Below the pieces are notes generated by a model. That model saw nothing but the letters and a program-made list of their open reading frames with translations, had not been told where the DNA came from and did no database searches. From assembly GCA_026225945.1 (NCBI GenBank), contig JAMJFZ010003624.1, positions 7,540,001 to 7,604,000 on the forward strand: DNA of 64,000 nucleotides, given 5' to 3'. The number at the start of each line of letters is the position of its first letter. Positions within the stretch are counted from its first letter, which is position 1. The translations under genes were made by a program, and so were the position numbers. Origin of the DNA: Cricetomys ansorgei (taxonomy: Eukaryota; Chordata; Mammalia; Rodentia; Nesomyidae). This document shows positions 33,713 to 45,363 of the stretch, one piece after another.

Positions 33713-35321
33713 CTCTGTTACGTTCCCCTACAGCCTTACATTCAAGCTCTGTACGAGTACAAATGACTTCATAACCACCATCGACAAAACCACGCATGTG
33801 TGCCCCAGCCGGAGGGTTAGCAGAATCTGTGGCTGACCGTAGCCAAACTTAGACTTTAATGTGGGGTTCCTTTTACAGTTAGTTTTGGAAGACAATCAAA
33901 ACCCAAAAGGAAGTTAGATTCCAATCCCTAAGTAGGTCCAGCCATCGTTTTCTAAGCACAAAAGATAGACTGGAGAGCCTTAAGGGCTGTGGGTAGAAGT
34001 ATGACAGCCATGGGCAGCAGAGTCCTACACAGGAGTCCTCAAGAAGCAAAACTCCAATGTCAGGCTCTGAGATGCCAGCCAATCACACAGCCAAATCCCT
34101 GAGGGCCACCCAGACCAGGTACCAGCTCCCTCGTGGACACTAGTGGCTACCCTGGTACTGCCATTCAAAGCCAGGACATGCATTCCCTGAGCTATCCATC
34201 CTCTGCCTTAGGCTGCGAGAAGCAAGCTGGCCCCAGACCAATCAAAAGCATCAACATGTATCAAAACACTGATGGGCTTCCAGACACAGAAAGTCTTGGT
34301 CTCTGGATGGGAATAGGGGAAACAGGACTTTGAACAATACGGCATAGCTTGAGGGCCTGCCTGGGGTGGTTGGGAATTAAAATAATCAAAATCAATGGTA
34401 ATAATGTGCTCAGGAAGCAGTTCTACAATGCAGATCCCCTGCTTAGTAGTAAAGTCACTAATGACATTAGCTAGTATTAAATACAAATAGGAGAAAAACA
34501 ATCTAAGCCAATTATGCTGATTATGCTTCTGACATCAAAAGGTACAGCAGATGAGGCTGAATTTCCATATATTAATATTTAAGCCAGCACCCACCATTAC
34601 AGCATGTAATGAAGGCCCACTAGATTTCAGTACACACGGCTAAAATCTCTAATCAAGCAAAAAAAAAAACAATTTTCTAAATGATAATTAGCAGTAATCA
34701 TGTTCTTTAAATGCAGGGTATCATAAAGTACAAACTGAAAAATTTTTTAAAATGTAAATAGCAAAATTCCTTGTACTGGCAATAACCCAGCAGATGTGAG
34801 GGCAGAGGCTACCAGCTCTGCTCCGTAAGTGCATCTCCAGTCAAGAAAACAGTCTGCATCTGCGATTGGGATGATCAAAAAGTACATTGACATTTATCAA
34901 AGACCTTCTTGATGGGGTGAAGTGCTTCTACTTGAGAAGAAGGAGGGAGGAATCCGAGAGATGGGGGAAGCAGCCGAAGAGAGATGGAGGGCTTAAACCC
35001 TTACCTCCTTGTGTACTGAAACAAGGCACAGGTCTAGCCAAGCCTTGAGCTGGCTCTGCTTTTTATTGCTCTTGCATTGCAAATACCATCCGCATGGGGC
35101 GAGGTGGAATTCTTGCCAAGCGAGCAACTAGAAATGTGAGTTCCATTTGCTCTACTACCTTGGAGGAGCTGGATAGAGAGGGGGAAGCAGCCAACTGAAG
35201 CAACAACGTACATCCTACATACACACCGATCTGCAAGATGTTTGAGAACCCGTGGTCCTTGAGACACTGTGTAAGAACAAAGCCATTCTGGTACACATCA
35301 CAAAAACCACTGAAGCCACTG
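33713..35321. other. Unique, in part AT-rich DNA
   Basis: 34.4-34.8 kb is AT-rich with short homeodomain-type words but no named repeat. No gene. Confidence 0.4.
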
Positions 35322-35527
35322 TGACAGTCTTATTAGTCAGCTGTCCTCAGCTGGAACCCATGCCTGCAGTAATCAGCTTCCAAAGAGAAAAGGCTTCTTT
35401 TGGCTCAGTTTTTGAAGGTTCAGCCCATGATTCATTGGGTATATGGCTTTTAAGCCTGTGGTGCTTAAATTGCTCCCCTCACACCTCACAGCCCAGAAGA
35501 AAAGAGAGGAAGAAGCAGGACTCCCAT
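35322..35527 (-). mobile_element. MaLR-type LTR, minus strand
   Basis: 'AAAGAGAAAAGGCTTCTTTT', 'GGCTCAGTTTTTGAAGGTTC', 'AGCCCATGATTCATTGGGTA' and 'AGAAAAGAGAGGAAGAAGCA' match the reverse complement of a MaLR LTR that reads about 'aaaggtttattttggctcacagttttggaggttca'. It abuts the left copy of the direct repeat at 35528. Confidence 0.55.
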
Positions 35528-35741
35528 AGACTGAGAGAATGGTTTTCCTAAAATCCTGTGTATAAAATCCAGTCTTTGGGGTCACCCAAAGACTGACATG
35601 GATGGGTCTACAAGGACAGCAGCCCATCTGTTAGGAGACATTTCAGATAAGCCGGAAGAGGAACCCAGCCCAGGAAGAAACACCACAGCAGAGACGCAGT
35701 TCCGGTTTATGAGCAGTACTTTAATCCCCAGGCTTTCAAAC
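35528..35741. repeat. Direct repeat, left copy
   Basis: This ~214-base segment recurs at 35961-36155. Shared words include GTGGTTTTCCTAAAATCC (here ATGG...), GACATGGATGGG, TGTTAGGAGACATTTC and AACACCACAGCAGAGAC, in the same order, ending with a GAGCAGTACTTTAAT..CCAGGCTTTC block. By eye the copies are about 85% identical, and a ~20-base insertion near 35561-35580 is present only here. A plus-strand frame begins at 35598. Confidence 0.85.
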
Positions 35742-35960
35742 ACAAACTCCTGGCGACCTGCAGAGCTCCCTCTGGGCTCCACCTCCCGGAGGCACCATTC
35801 TGCTCGGGACAAAGCTCCCAGCGTCATCATCCTGCTCTGGGCATGGGCCTCTGGGGGATACTCCAGACCTAAACACTATCAGCAGAGAGCTCTTGATGCC
35901 TTTTAATTCTCTGGAAATGTGGGGGGAAGCTACTATCGTCTTCAGGAGAAAGCATGGTAC
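35742..35960. other. Spacer between the two direct-repeat copies
   Basis: About 220 bases of unique-looking sequence. It matches neither repeat copy and no family I recognise. Confidence 0.4.
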
Positions 35961-36155
35961 AGACTAAGAGAGTGGTTTTCCTAAAATCCCGTGGCTGACC
36001 CCAAAGACCGACATGGATGGGTTTACAAGGGCATCAGTGCGTCTGTTAGGAGACATTTCGGATAAACTGGAAGTGGAATCCAGCTCAGGACGGAACACCA
36101 CAGCAGAGACACAGTTTCTGTGTGTGAGCAGTACTTTAATTCCCAGGCTTTCAAA
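35961..36155. repeat. Direct repeat, right copy
   Basis: This is the second copy of the 35528-35741 segment, lacking the ~20-base insertion. The corresponding plus-strand frame starts at 36013. The two short frames keep MDG..., LLGDISDK and GRNTTAETQF in register, as expected for duplicated DNA; 54-80 codons is too short to imply a protein. Confidence 0.85.
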
Positions 36156-36582
36156 GACTTTCGATCTTAATTATCACACCAGAAAAGTGCCTTTAATATC
36201 CTGCTTGATAACAAAGCCGTGTCTCCTGGCACCACCACCACCACCACCTTCTTAAAAACTCTAAATTCAATCTATCTAAAAGCTTTAAATACGATAAGAA
36301 TTTCAGACTCCTGCGTACAATACCAAACATCAACTCTTTGCCCTCCAGCTGACTTGGGAGGGCCTAAGATCTAGCAAGACTAGAAATTCACTTAACATCA
36401 CTAAATCTGAAGTATGCACTTACGCACGAAACAAATGTTATGTCTTATGTATTTTATCACAATTTTTAAAAACGGGGAAATAGTTTACAAAAAGTTACGC
36501 TTCAGGCTAAAAAATGGAATAGGCAAAATAATGATGATAATAGTAACAGTGGTTATTTCTGTTTTGATTCATTGTTAAGGTT
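36156..36582. other. Unique, AT-rich DNA
   Basis: A (CCACCA)-type patch lies at about 36231-36247. Nothing else recognised. Confidence 0.4.
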
Positions 36583-36795
36583 ATTTAGTGTGTGTGTGTG
36601 TATGTGTGTGTCTACGCACACATGCGTGCATGTATGTGAGCGCACACACAAGTGCCATAATCCGGATGTGGAGGTCAGATGACAGCGAGCAAGAGTCGGT
36701 TCTTTCCTTCCACCATGTGGGACCCGAGGAATCGAACTCAGGTCCTCAAGTTTGGCAGCAAACACTTTTGCCAGCATCTTTGCCCTCACTGGCCC
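36583..36795 (-). mobile_element. B4/RSINE1-type SINE, minus strand, with GT-rich tail
   Basis: A GT array (36587-36611, then TG-rich to 36640) is the tail; the body 'GATGTGGAGGTCAGATGACA', 'TTCCTTCCACCATGTGGGAC' and 'CAGGTCCTCAAGTTTGGCAG' is reverse-complement RSINE1-type sequence, ending in a decayed tRNA-like head near 36795. Confidence 0.65.
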
Positions 36796-37626
36796 ACGAA
36801 AGGAACTGCAAATAGTACCATCAGGCTCTTGGGTTCTGTTCTTTCCTTCTCTTCTTTTACTGTCTCTCTTTTTCCTTCATCTTTTTCTTTTGTTCTAAAT
36901 AAGTGGCCAATAAAGGCAGTTGCTGATAACACAGTTAAAGCTCCTTTTACACTGCTACCGTGCTGCTAACAATTCCTCCTAACCTACGCAACTCCGTAAC
37001 TCTCAGTGAACAGCTCCTCACAGTCACCATGCCCCTCTAGTTCCAGATTGCTTTGCTGTGCTAGTTTCTCCAGTCCTTTGCAGGCGTCCTGCCGTCTGCC
37101 TCTAGCCTGAAGCTGAGAAAGATAGCAAGAGGCAGGATTTACTGCAACAAGCTGCTTTATAGATCTCCGGGAGAAACAGCTGCTCTTAGATGAGACAAAT
37201 CTTCCAGATACTCTCTCTGATTGTGAGTCAAAATTGCAAGGGAACTATATAGGGTGGAACAAGAATTCAAAATGAGGAACTAACAGCCTGTAACAGTCCA
37301 TGGAAATTTAGCATTCTATTTAGATTTACTGTCAACTTGAATATTTTAAGCATTACTTTCAAAATGAGAAATGGAGAGAGACCCTTTTAAAATCTTATTT
37401 TACACAAAATTGTGCAGAATAACAATTCACAAAAGAAAAGGTCATTTGTAATCCCCTACTATTCACTGAGCATCTCTGATTTGTTCCGCAATTTTCTGGC
37501 CATTGTAGGTAATAAGACGAAATTGACATGTCCTGATTCCTCAAGAAATAGACCTTCCTTTTGGAAGTCAGAACCCACCCCACCCCACCCGCCACAAGCT
37601 TTCACCCATACAAGATTGCACATCAC
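36796..37626. other. Unique DNA
   Basis: CT-rich patch near 36840-36890 and a (CCCCA)n patch near 37571-37587. No gene or named repeat. Confidence 0.4.
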
Positions 37627-37955
37627 GAGCTGGAGAAATGGCTCAGGGCATAAAGCATTTTCTGTACAAGTGTGAGAACTAAGTTCAGATTCCTCAGAAG
37701 CTACAGAAAGCTGCATTGTGGCAGCGCATGTCTGTAACCCCAACATTCCTATGGCAAGATGGGAGGCGGAGACAGAGAATCCCTGGGAACTCACAGGCAA
37801 CTATTCCGGAGTATGCGGTAAACAACAAAAAGAGAGAAAGGGGGAGGCAAGGACCAGCACCCCAGACTGACCTCTGATCTCCACATTCACCATGTGCTTC
37901 ACGCCAGCTTGCATGTGTGTACACGCGCGCGCGCGCACACACACACACACAAAAG
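37627..37955 (+). mobile_element. B4-type SINE
   Basis: The tRNA-like head 'GCTGGAGAAATGGCTCAGGG', a B1-like middle ('TGGCAGCGCATGTCTGTAAC', 'TGGGAGGCGGAGACAGAGAA'), 'GACCTCTGATCTCCACATTC' and a CG/CA-rich tail (37924-37953) are in B4 order. Confidence 0.75.
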
Positions 37956-38616
37956 ACAATGTGTCACGCCATCTCATCAGCTTCTGCTTTTACACAATGG
38001 AGGCACTGGGAAAGTCCAGCCATTGTCTTGAGTTTGGGCATACCAATGACCAAAGCACACATGCCATTTAAGCCACAGAAATGGGACATGAAATGAGGGT
38101 CAGGTGCACCCTCACTGTGCTGGCTCAGTACTGACCAGGTCAGTGAGTACCTACCATGAATCTGTGTCAAGAGGTTCCCATTTCTAAGACATCACCCACA
38201 GCCTTGGGATGAAGATGTAGTCACCATCCAGTCAGCACCGTTATCCGTCCCTCTGAGGGTCCCTCCACCCCTAGAGATCGCTCTTTCCTTTATTCAACAA
38301 ACATTGAAGGAGATTTGTTAGGCAATGAGGATTGGCAGAGGTAAGAGCCCAGACTACAGGGCAGTAGGAAAACAGACATGTATATTGTAGTTACGTGAAG
38401 AGTTCACACAGCCCCATAGGAAGCAGAGTGAGGGACAGGAGCATATTTTTCTGAACCAAAACCAGGAGTGGAATGGTTCCTAAGTATCAGTGAAACCTAC
38501 AAGGTCTTTACTGAGGTATGGCTTTCAGTTTATTTTATTTACAAAAGAATTGTATAACAAGCACCCACGCTTGACAGTTTAATAAATGCGCATTTATGTT
38601 GCTCGACCACATAAGC
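37956..38616. other. Mostly unique; a weak ancient repeat at 38290-38450
   Basis: 'TTTATTCAACAAACATTGAA' to 'AGAACAGACATG'-like words resemble the old 'attcaacaaatatttattgag...aacaaaacagacaa' repeat (L2/MIR type, minus). The match is partial. No gene is seen. Confidence 0.25.
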
Positions 38617-38722
38617 CTTTTTTTTTAACTTTTTGAAACAGTGTCTTGCTATGTTGAACAACTTAGCTTCAAACTCGTAATCCTCCATTAGAGACATAGA
38701 CATATACCACAATACCCAGCTC
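38617..38722 (-). mobile_element. Old B1-like (PB1-type) fragment
   Basis: A T run, then 'AAACAGTGTCTTGCTATGTT', 'CTTCAAACTCGTAATCCTCC' and 'ACCACAATACCCAGCT' are highly decayed reverse-complement B1-like sequence. Confidence 0.5.
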
Positions 38723-39644
38723 ATGCAAAACGTTAGACATCTTTCTATCCGAAAATGTACTAGAGAAAATAAAAACCAAAAGACAATGACTATTTTCAGA
38801 TACAAAAAATGTTTAAATTATCTTCTAATTGAGCACATTTCCAGTATAGACTGTGCAAACTCAGTACATACGGCACATAATGATCACGCCAGGCAGTTAA
38901 CACTTCATCCATCCCCTTAAACATTTTTAAGATTTTTAATTGACTCGTGGTAATTGTGCCCATGATATTTATGGGCACAGCGTATGTTCTGTAACGATTT
39001 CCTCCAAGATTTAAACATTTCAGCCTACATGGAAGCGCCTTTCACAGGAAAGTAAACAACTCAAAATAAATAGCTTCAGGAAGTCCCTGAAACTGACCAG
39101 ACTCACTTGCAAAGGACACTCTCAAACCTATTGAACTGCCTGCAGGCTGTGCAGTGTGCTCCAGGATCCCAGCTTTGGTGAGCCGTCACCCATGCTGGGG
39201 TGGGCCTTGGTAATGCATCTGTCTCACGTAACCCCTCACCATATTCCTCTAAGAAACTCCAATAGAATTCAGTGGTTCACAAGTTGGACTTGGGTGGCAA
39301 CAGTCTGTCCTGGGATCCCTACCTGGGGCGAGTAGACATGCGTGTTGCGTCTCCTCAGGAAAAGTTTTGTCACACAACAGTGTAATATTTCAATCCATTG
39401 ATATACTATGAACTATAACTCAGACTGATTAAATAAAGGTGAGTAATAGTTCTCGCTCCTGAGCATTACTTTGTATTTCGAACTTCTCTTCTAGTTATTC
39501 ACCACCTATGCAGTAGGTTATTATTACAGTAGAACTTGTTATGTCAGTGGACCCATGGTTAAAGTTCCTTGATATGTATTATATATTATATTTATTATAT
39601 TATATTATAAGTATATATTCTGATCAATTTTCTTAGCGCTCACA
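38723..39644. other. Unique, AT-rich DNA
   Basis: It includes an AT-rich run (39565-39618). No gene or clear repeat is recognised. Confidence 0.4.
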
Positions 39645-39872
39645 CACAAAGGCGAACACACAGAACTTGTCTATCTGTGACTTACTTCACTTAGCATACC
39701 TCTTCTACTCCCACTCATTTTGCTTCGAACATGATTCTTCACAACAAGTGAATAATACTCCCCTACTTATACACACCACGTTTTCACTGTCTGTTTACTC
39801 CCTGAAAGACTCTCAAGTTGCCCGTGTGCCATCTGCTGTGAATACTGCTGCAATAAATCTGAGCCCGTAAGT
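39645..39872 (-). mobile_element. Old L1 fragment, minus strand
   Basis: 'TCTGTGACTTACTTCACTTA', 'AATAATACTCCCCTACTTAT', 'ACACCACGTTTTCACTGTCT' and 'GAATACTGCTGCAATAAATC' are the reverse complement of the end of L1 ORF2. It overlaps the same part of L1 as the copy at 1263-2065 but is a separate insertion. Confidence 0.75.
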
Positions 39873-40047
39873 ATTGCTTATTATTCATTAACACGGAGTT
39901 GGCGTGAATTAGTAGGAATAATAGTTCCTCAGAATAGGCATATGCAATCTGACAAATATGAAGGAACCAGCAATCACTCGTATAGGTATGCAAATTAAGA
40001 CAGTGATAAGCTGCTGCTGCTGCTTACTGATAAGACAGTGGCGAGAT

Positions 40048-40395
40048 TTCTGCTTTCCCATTTCCTGCTTAGAAAGGTCATGAAACACCGTGACCAAAAG
40101 CAGGTTTTGGAGGAAAGAATTTATTTAGCTTACACATCCATATCGTTGAAGGAAGTCAAGACAAGAACTCACACAGAGCAGGAACCTGAAGGCAGGAGCT
40201 GAAAGAGAGGCTATGGAGGGGTGCCGCTCACTGGCTTGCTTCCCGTGGCTTGCTCAGATTGCTTTCTTATGAAACTCAGGACTACCTGCCTGGGGATGGC
40301 ACCACCACAGTGGGCTGGGCCCTCCCACATCTATCACTAATTAAGAAAATACCTACAGGCTTGCCTACATCCTGAGCACGCGCTCGTTCCCCGAC
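40048..40395 (-). mobile_element. Rodent MaLR (MT/ORR1-type) LTR, minus strand
   Basis: 'ATGAAACACCGTGACCAAAA', 'GAGGAAAGAATTTATTTAGC', 'AGGAACCTGAAGGCAGGAGC', 'CTTGCTTCCCGTGGCTTGCT' and 'GGGCTGGGCCCTCCCACATC' follow the reverse complement of a rodent MaLR LTR in order. A B1 and then an L2 lie directly to the right. Confidence 0.75.
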
Positions 40396-40401
40396 ACCCT
40401 C

Positions 40402-40556
40402 TTGTTTTTGGTTTTTCAAGACAGTGTTTCTCTGTTGTAACTCTGGCTGTCCTGGAACTCACTCTGTAGACCAGGCTGGCCTCGAACTCACAGGGATCCG
40501 CCTGCCTCTGCCTCCTGAGTGCTGGAATTAACGGCGAGTGCCACCACTGCCCGGCG
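40402..40556 (-). mobile_element. B1 SINE
   Basis: 'TCTCTGTTGTAACTCTGGCT', 'AGACCAGGCTGGCCTCGAAC', 'CTGCCTCCTGAGTGCTGGAA' and 'CACCACTGCCCGGCG' give an almost intact reverse-complement B1 with the GTTGTAACTCTGG variant. Confidence 0.96.
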
Positions 40557-40559
40557 TTC

Positions 40560-41265
40560 TAATTGCCTTTTATATCTCCCAGAATGCCAAGTTCTCATCA
40601 TGTCCCACAAGTACTTCCATGACTTGTCCCCCAACATCCCTTCCTTCTTTAACTCCTAACCCACCCCTAGTCTTCCAATCTCATTTCCCATCAGGCCTCA
40701 GACTGCTCGCCCTCAGCCAGACACAATGGGTCTCTCACTGTCCCTCGAATGCCCTGTCACACACTCACCCTAGGCCTTTGTGCTTACTCCATTCTGTCTG
40801 AGGATCTCTCCCCTAAACATCGGCAAGGTCCTTGCCTCCCATCACTCAGATCCCTAGTCACAGTCACCTTTGCCAGAGAAGCCTGGCTTCTCCAGCAAAG
40901 CAGTACTGGTTCTCCAAGGGTTTCCATGTCTTTCAAGAGGGCACAACTCCAGGGGGCACGTTCGCATCATTACTATCAAAGGTTCGTATATCCAGACATC
41001 TTATTGCACCGAAGTGCCTTGGGGAGGGCGTGTATTTTCTAATTTGCCCAGAGGCGTGATAGAGAGTAACGCCAACCCTGCTCTTACCTGTCTTGCTACC
41101 TCTTCCCCTCTCCTCAACACCCAATCAACGCCATCCATCACCCCTCCCTCCCTTAAGCTCTCTGAGGTGAGGCTGCCTGTCTGGCTTTGCCATTCTGTGA
41201 TTCCTGGTGTCTAGAACAATCCTTGGAATATATCAGACATTCAAGGCTTTTGGATGAATCAATTA
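40560..41265 (+). mobile_element. L2 LINE 3' end
   Basis: The order of landmarks is that of L2: 'TAGGCCTTTGTGCTTACTCC', 'CCTTTGCCAGAGAAGCCTGG', 'TCTGAGGTGAGGCTGCCTGT' and the tail 'GTCTAGAACAATCCTTGGAA' then 'ATCAGACATTCAAGGC'. Overlapping frames of up to 114 codons across it are not intact L2 protein. Confidence 0.7.
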
Positions 41266-42800
41266 CTTATCAGTCATGAACAACCCATCAATAGTAGGGT
41301 TCTTAGGGACTGGGAAGGGGGGACGAAATGAAATCTCCTCTTTATCATCTTGCAGCCCATCTTGCAGATCCCAAACCCATAATAACAAGTCTTGTTTTAC
41401 CAACTGGGGTTGGGGCCGGGAGAATCCCCAGATGATTGACAAATTGCCTGTATTCTGACATCTGCGAAGCAGTTGCCACCACTACAGACAGCGGATTTCC
41501 AAATCACGTTTCCCTGGGAAGAACGAGTTCCTAAGATCGCCCACCACACAATGTCTTAAATAATGAAAGCTTAGCACAAGGAGGGAATTATATGCTTTAC
41601 TGTTTTGTAACAGTGGACACAATATTTACTAGTAACTGGCCCTTAAAACGGGAAATTACAACAATTCACCTTTTAATACCTCATCGGAAATATAAAGTAA
41701 TGACCCTTTATTTGAAACGAACTGATTCAAAAACCTGTCAGGAAGGGTAGCATCCATGAGTACAGAAGAGTCTCAGGGAAATTAAAAACCAAAGGCTTTA
41801 CTTATACGTTTTGTTTTTTTTAAAAAAAGAAGAAAAAGTGGAGGAAACCAGCAATTACAACCCTGAAAGCTCAAATGAGATAATAATCGCTGGTTCCTCA
41901 GCTATTTAGTTAGAAGAATTAGCAGGCTCGCATAGCTGATTTGAAGCCCTGGATGAATACCGATGAACATGTCACGTGACAGGAATGTCAATCCAGGAGC
42001 ATAATATGTTACCATCATTTTTTTCTCAAGGAGTGGCCTGCTAAACTACAACAATATCCACTTATTAATATTTGATACCGTACACACTAAGCTTTGCAGG
42101 AGGACCATGATGGGGCATCTTTGAGCATGGGTGACAACCAGGGACGATAGAAGTCGGGCTGGGGACAGCATGTCCACTGTGGCAGGCAGTGTCTTCTCAC
42201 TGGCCCTGTTGGGAGTGGCGACAAAAATTAGCATTGAAGCCAAATGGAAGAGAAATATATGTGTGTATGTGTGTGTGTGTGTGTGCTGCTGCCTGCCCAG
42301 CTTCCTCTGAAACACACCAAGGCACACACGTGAGATTAGCACCATAGTTCAGAGCAGTTTCTCCTAAATCTGCAAAGTGTATTCTCTTAAAACTTAAAAT
42401 GGAATCTCATAGAAGGCTAAGTGTGAGAAACAATATGTATGCCCACCTGAGTCTCTTTAGGAGAAAGTCTAATATCTAGGAAACACACTTAGCCTTGTTT
42501 CTCGGTCAGTTATCAGGTTCACTGGGCTGTGTTCCCCGGTGAGCCTTTAAAGAGATATTGAAAACTAAATGAGCTTACCAGGATGGGACCCTAACCCGAC
42601 AAAATTGGTGATTTTAAGGAAAGACATCAGGTACATGCCCACATCGGACGCACAAAAGGTCATCGGAAGATCAGTCTTTGCTCAGTCTTTGCTCCATTGG
42701 GACTTTCAGCAGTTCGGATAAGCCCCACCGGCATCGCGAAGGTGCATCTGCTGTACTGACAGTACGTCTACTAGGATGCCAGTCTCGTTCTAAACACAAG
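41266..42800. other. Unique DNA with a (TG)n run
   Basis: A (TG)n run lies at about 42255-42285. Frames of up to 99 codons are unremarkable. Confidence 0.4.
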
Positions 42801-42940
42801 CTAGGCGTGGAGGTGCACACCTGTGATCCAGGTACTTTGGAGGCTGAGGCAGGAGGACTACAGGGAGTTCCAGGTGAGCCTGGGTTGCAAATAAATACCC
42901 AGCCAGTCTGGACTCAGAGTTAGATTGTCTAAAAGAAAAA
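42801..42940 (+). mobile_element. Old B1-like monomer (PB1D/B1F type)
   Basis: 'CTAGGCGTGGAGGTGCACAC', 'GGAGGCTGAGGCAGGAGGAC', 'TTCCAGGTGAGCCTGGGTTG' and an A-rich tail are B1-family order, with the 'GAGGCTGAGGCAGGAGGA' box of the older proto-B1-type copies. Confidence 0.72.
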
Positions 42941-43444
42941 AACGACAAAAGACAAAAAATACATAAATAAAAATAAAAACACGGACACATCCAGGATAAT
43001 GTTTAACTGGGTATGCAGACACTGTGTCTCACATCCAGTTAACTTCATAACTACTCCAATAACAACAAGCCCTTCATTATACTTATTTGCATTAGATATT
43101 ATTTGCATTTTTAAAATGCATCGCTACTCTGCACCGTACCTCAGTACACTGCAAGAAGACTAAGCTTCCTGTACCAAATATCTACACCCTCAGGAAAACT
43201 CACGGACTTAAAGATTGAGAGTGTTTTTTTCCCCTCTCAGGGAACAAGCAGGCCAAGGCAAGGGCCCCAGGTTGGCTGGGTTCTGCTCTGTGGAATCACA
43301 GCCACACAGAGAAAATACGCAAGCTTCAGTTTCAGTTCCCAAGGCTACCCTAGATACTGACGCTCATACGTCTCAGGAAGGAGCCCGGAGGAAGGCATTT
43401 CATCAGCATGTACCCAGGAAGAAGAGTAGGCAGCTGACAGTCTC

Positions 43445-43446
<2 letters not shown>
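42941..43446. other. Unique DNA
   Basis: It contains the paired octamers (43085-43108). Nothing else is recognised. Confidence 0.4.
43085..43108. promoter_or_regulatory. Two perfect POU octamers (ATTTGCAT) in tandem
   Basis: ATTTGCAT occurs at 43085-43092 and at 43101-43108 on the same strand, with an 8-base gap. A further ATGCAT lies at 43116-43121. POU proteins bind this word; whether it works here is unknown. Confidence 0.35.

Positions 43447-43483
<37 letters not shown>
43447..43483. repeat. (CA)n microsatellite
   Basis: About 18 CA units are visible directly. Confidence 0.95.
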
Positions 43484-43485
<2 letters not shown>

Positions 43486-43569
43486 ACCGCAATTACTAGC
43501 TTCTTGGAAGTGCTGTGAACATATTCAATCCCTATGGTGTACGTTCATCTCCAAAGCTGTTTCACTCCC

Positions 43570-43960
43570 TGTCCTACTTCGTTGCTGTGACAAACGCCAT
43601 GTAAGTTGGGGAGGAAAGGACGTATTTGGCTCACCTGTTCAGATCACAGTTGATCACCGAGGTATACCAAAGTAGGAACTCAAACGGAGCAGAAACAGGA
43701 ACAGTGGAGGAATGCTGCCTACTGATTTGTTCTCCATGGCTTGCTCAGCTTGCTTTTTAACACACCCCAGGATCACCTGCCGAGGGGTGGCCCCGCCCAC
43801 GGTGTGCTGGGCCCTCCCACATCAATCATCAATCAAGAAAATGCCCCACAGGTTTGCCTACAGGCCAATCTGATGGAGGCGGTTCTCAATTGAAGTTCCC
43901 TCTTCCCAGAGTCACTACCGGTCATTTTCCGAAACAGACATAACTTGTCTGGTTAGCAGT
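43570..43960 (-). mobile_element. Rodent MaLR (MT/ORR1-type) LTR, minus strand
   Basis: 'GAACTCAAACGGAGCAGAAA', 'CTCCATGGCTTGCTCAGCTT', 'GTGCTGGGCCCTCCCACATC' and 'GAAAATGCCCCACAGGTTTG' occur in the same order as in the copy at 40048-40395. It extends further right ('GTTCTCAATTGAAGTTCCCT'). Confidence 0.75.
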
Positions 43961-44629
43961 AATTGAAAGACAAAATATGCTTCAGAGCAGGGGGCCAAAC
44001 TACATGGGTACCAGGGGTTCCTCTGGCCCCTCCGTTTAGTAGCTGGGTGGGGAAGTTATTAAACTCTTGAGAGCCTCCATTTTCTGATGTAAAAAGGAGA
44101 TACTCCCTGTACCGAAAGCTCTGGCGTGCTGCTCAGAGACCCCACTTCAATGCTGACATCCGTCCCCAGCTGCTAGGGATACCAACAGCCCATGTGATAA
44201 CCTTGCGCAGAATCACACCTTTCCCAGGGCCAGCTGGCACCCACTGACTGATGGAGTACACTGAGAATTAAAATGCCTTGTTCCTTTACCTCGAGAAGGG
44301 TAAGTTCTGAAGATCAAGTTCTGGGATCAGCCGAGGGGTTTCCTGCAAGGAGACCTTCACTGCAGCCCATCCAGAGCAACCCTACCCTCCTCCGCTCCAC
44401 CCTCTCCACCCTTGCCTTGGGCTTCAGCAGCCATGAGTGCTGATCCCAAAGGCTTTTCCCAAATAAAAAGTTGTGCACTCACAGTTCCCTAGCAGAGTGG
44501 ACTTCCTGGAGGTCTTATCTTCAGGGCCTGCTGAGGAGGATTCGAGGGGAGAACAGAGCTTGGCAGGAAAGAAGCACTCACTGACTATTTGTTGATTTGA
44601 AAGAATAGATGAGGCTTTGTCTGTATGCA

Positions 44630-44682
<53 letters not shown>

Positions 44683-45363
44683 GCACTTGCCTAGCATTTG
44701 CAAGAAATGAAACAAGAGGCTAAGAAAACGTTCATAACTATTCAAACTCCTCTATGTCTAAATTACATTGAAAACTAAACGAAAAAGAAAGTAGGCAAAG
44801 CTATTTGTAAATTTTAACACCATTGCTCTTTTACGGCCCCCAAACTCAGCGTTGGTCTAGCTGCAAGCTGTGCAAGAGGAAAGCCATGAGATCGAGAGCC
44901 ACGCGTTACTGACAACTTCTATTTTGCTCTCCTCTTAGCTCGGAGCTGTCACTCTGCAGATGAGCACAGCAAACGTTGAGATGGGAGTGATGGGCAATTC
45001 TGTCAGCTCTTCTCTCTTGAAAACCTAAAAGCAGTGTTTGAGTTTGCACATTTCCCCCTTAATCCCGAGTCCTGCCACAGACTTAATGGAGATGTAAAAA
45101 CGCTTGCATCTCTGGGACCTCGGTAGCGGTAGCAACAATATGCCAGACACATCGTGTCTGGGAAGCCCTGTCCGTGTTCCTGCCTCCTGAGCTGTTTTCA
45201 TTAACACCCAGTGAGCTGGCTTCTGAAAGGACCACCTCCTCCTCCAAGGGCTTCGTTCCTCACAATAGTGTTAGATATTCTGATACGAAGAGGATATTCA
45301 AATAATTTACTCACTAGACCACATCAAGGCGACTCTTCTTGGTAACATTTTAGTGGTGCAGGG
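43961..45363. other. Unique DNA with a (GT)n array
   Basis: The only recognised features are the (GT)n array and the adjacent ID-like word. No gene. Confidence 0.4.
44632..44680. repeat. (GT)n microsatellite, next to an ID-like word
   Basis: About 24 GT units are visible. The following 'AGCACTTGCCTAGCATTTGC' resembles part of the ID element's tRNA-like head. Confidence 0.95.

Noticed and set aside
35598..36255. Two related short frames as a possible small protein family
   Set aside because: The similarity is explained by the DNA duplication; each frame is short and one ends in a simple proline repeat.
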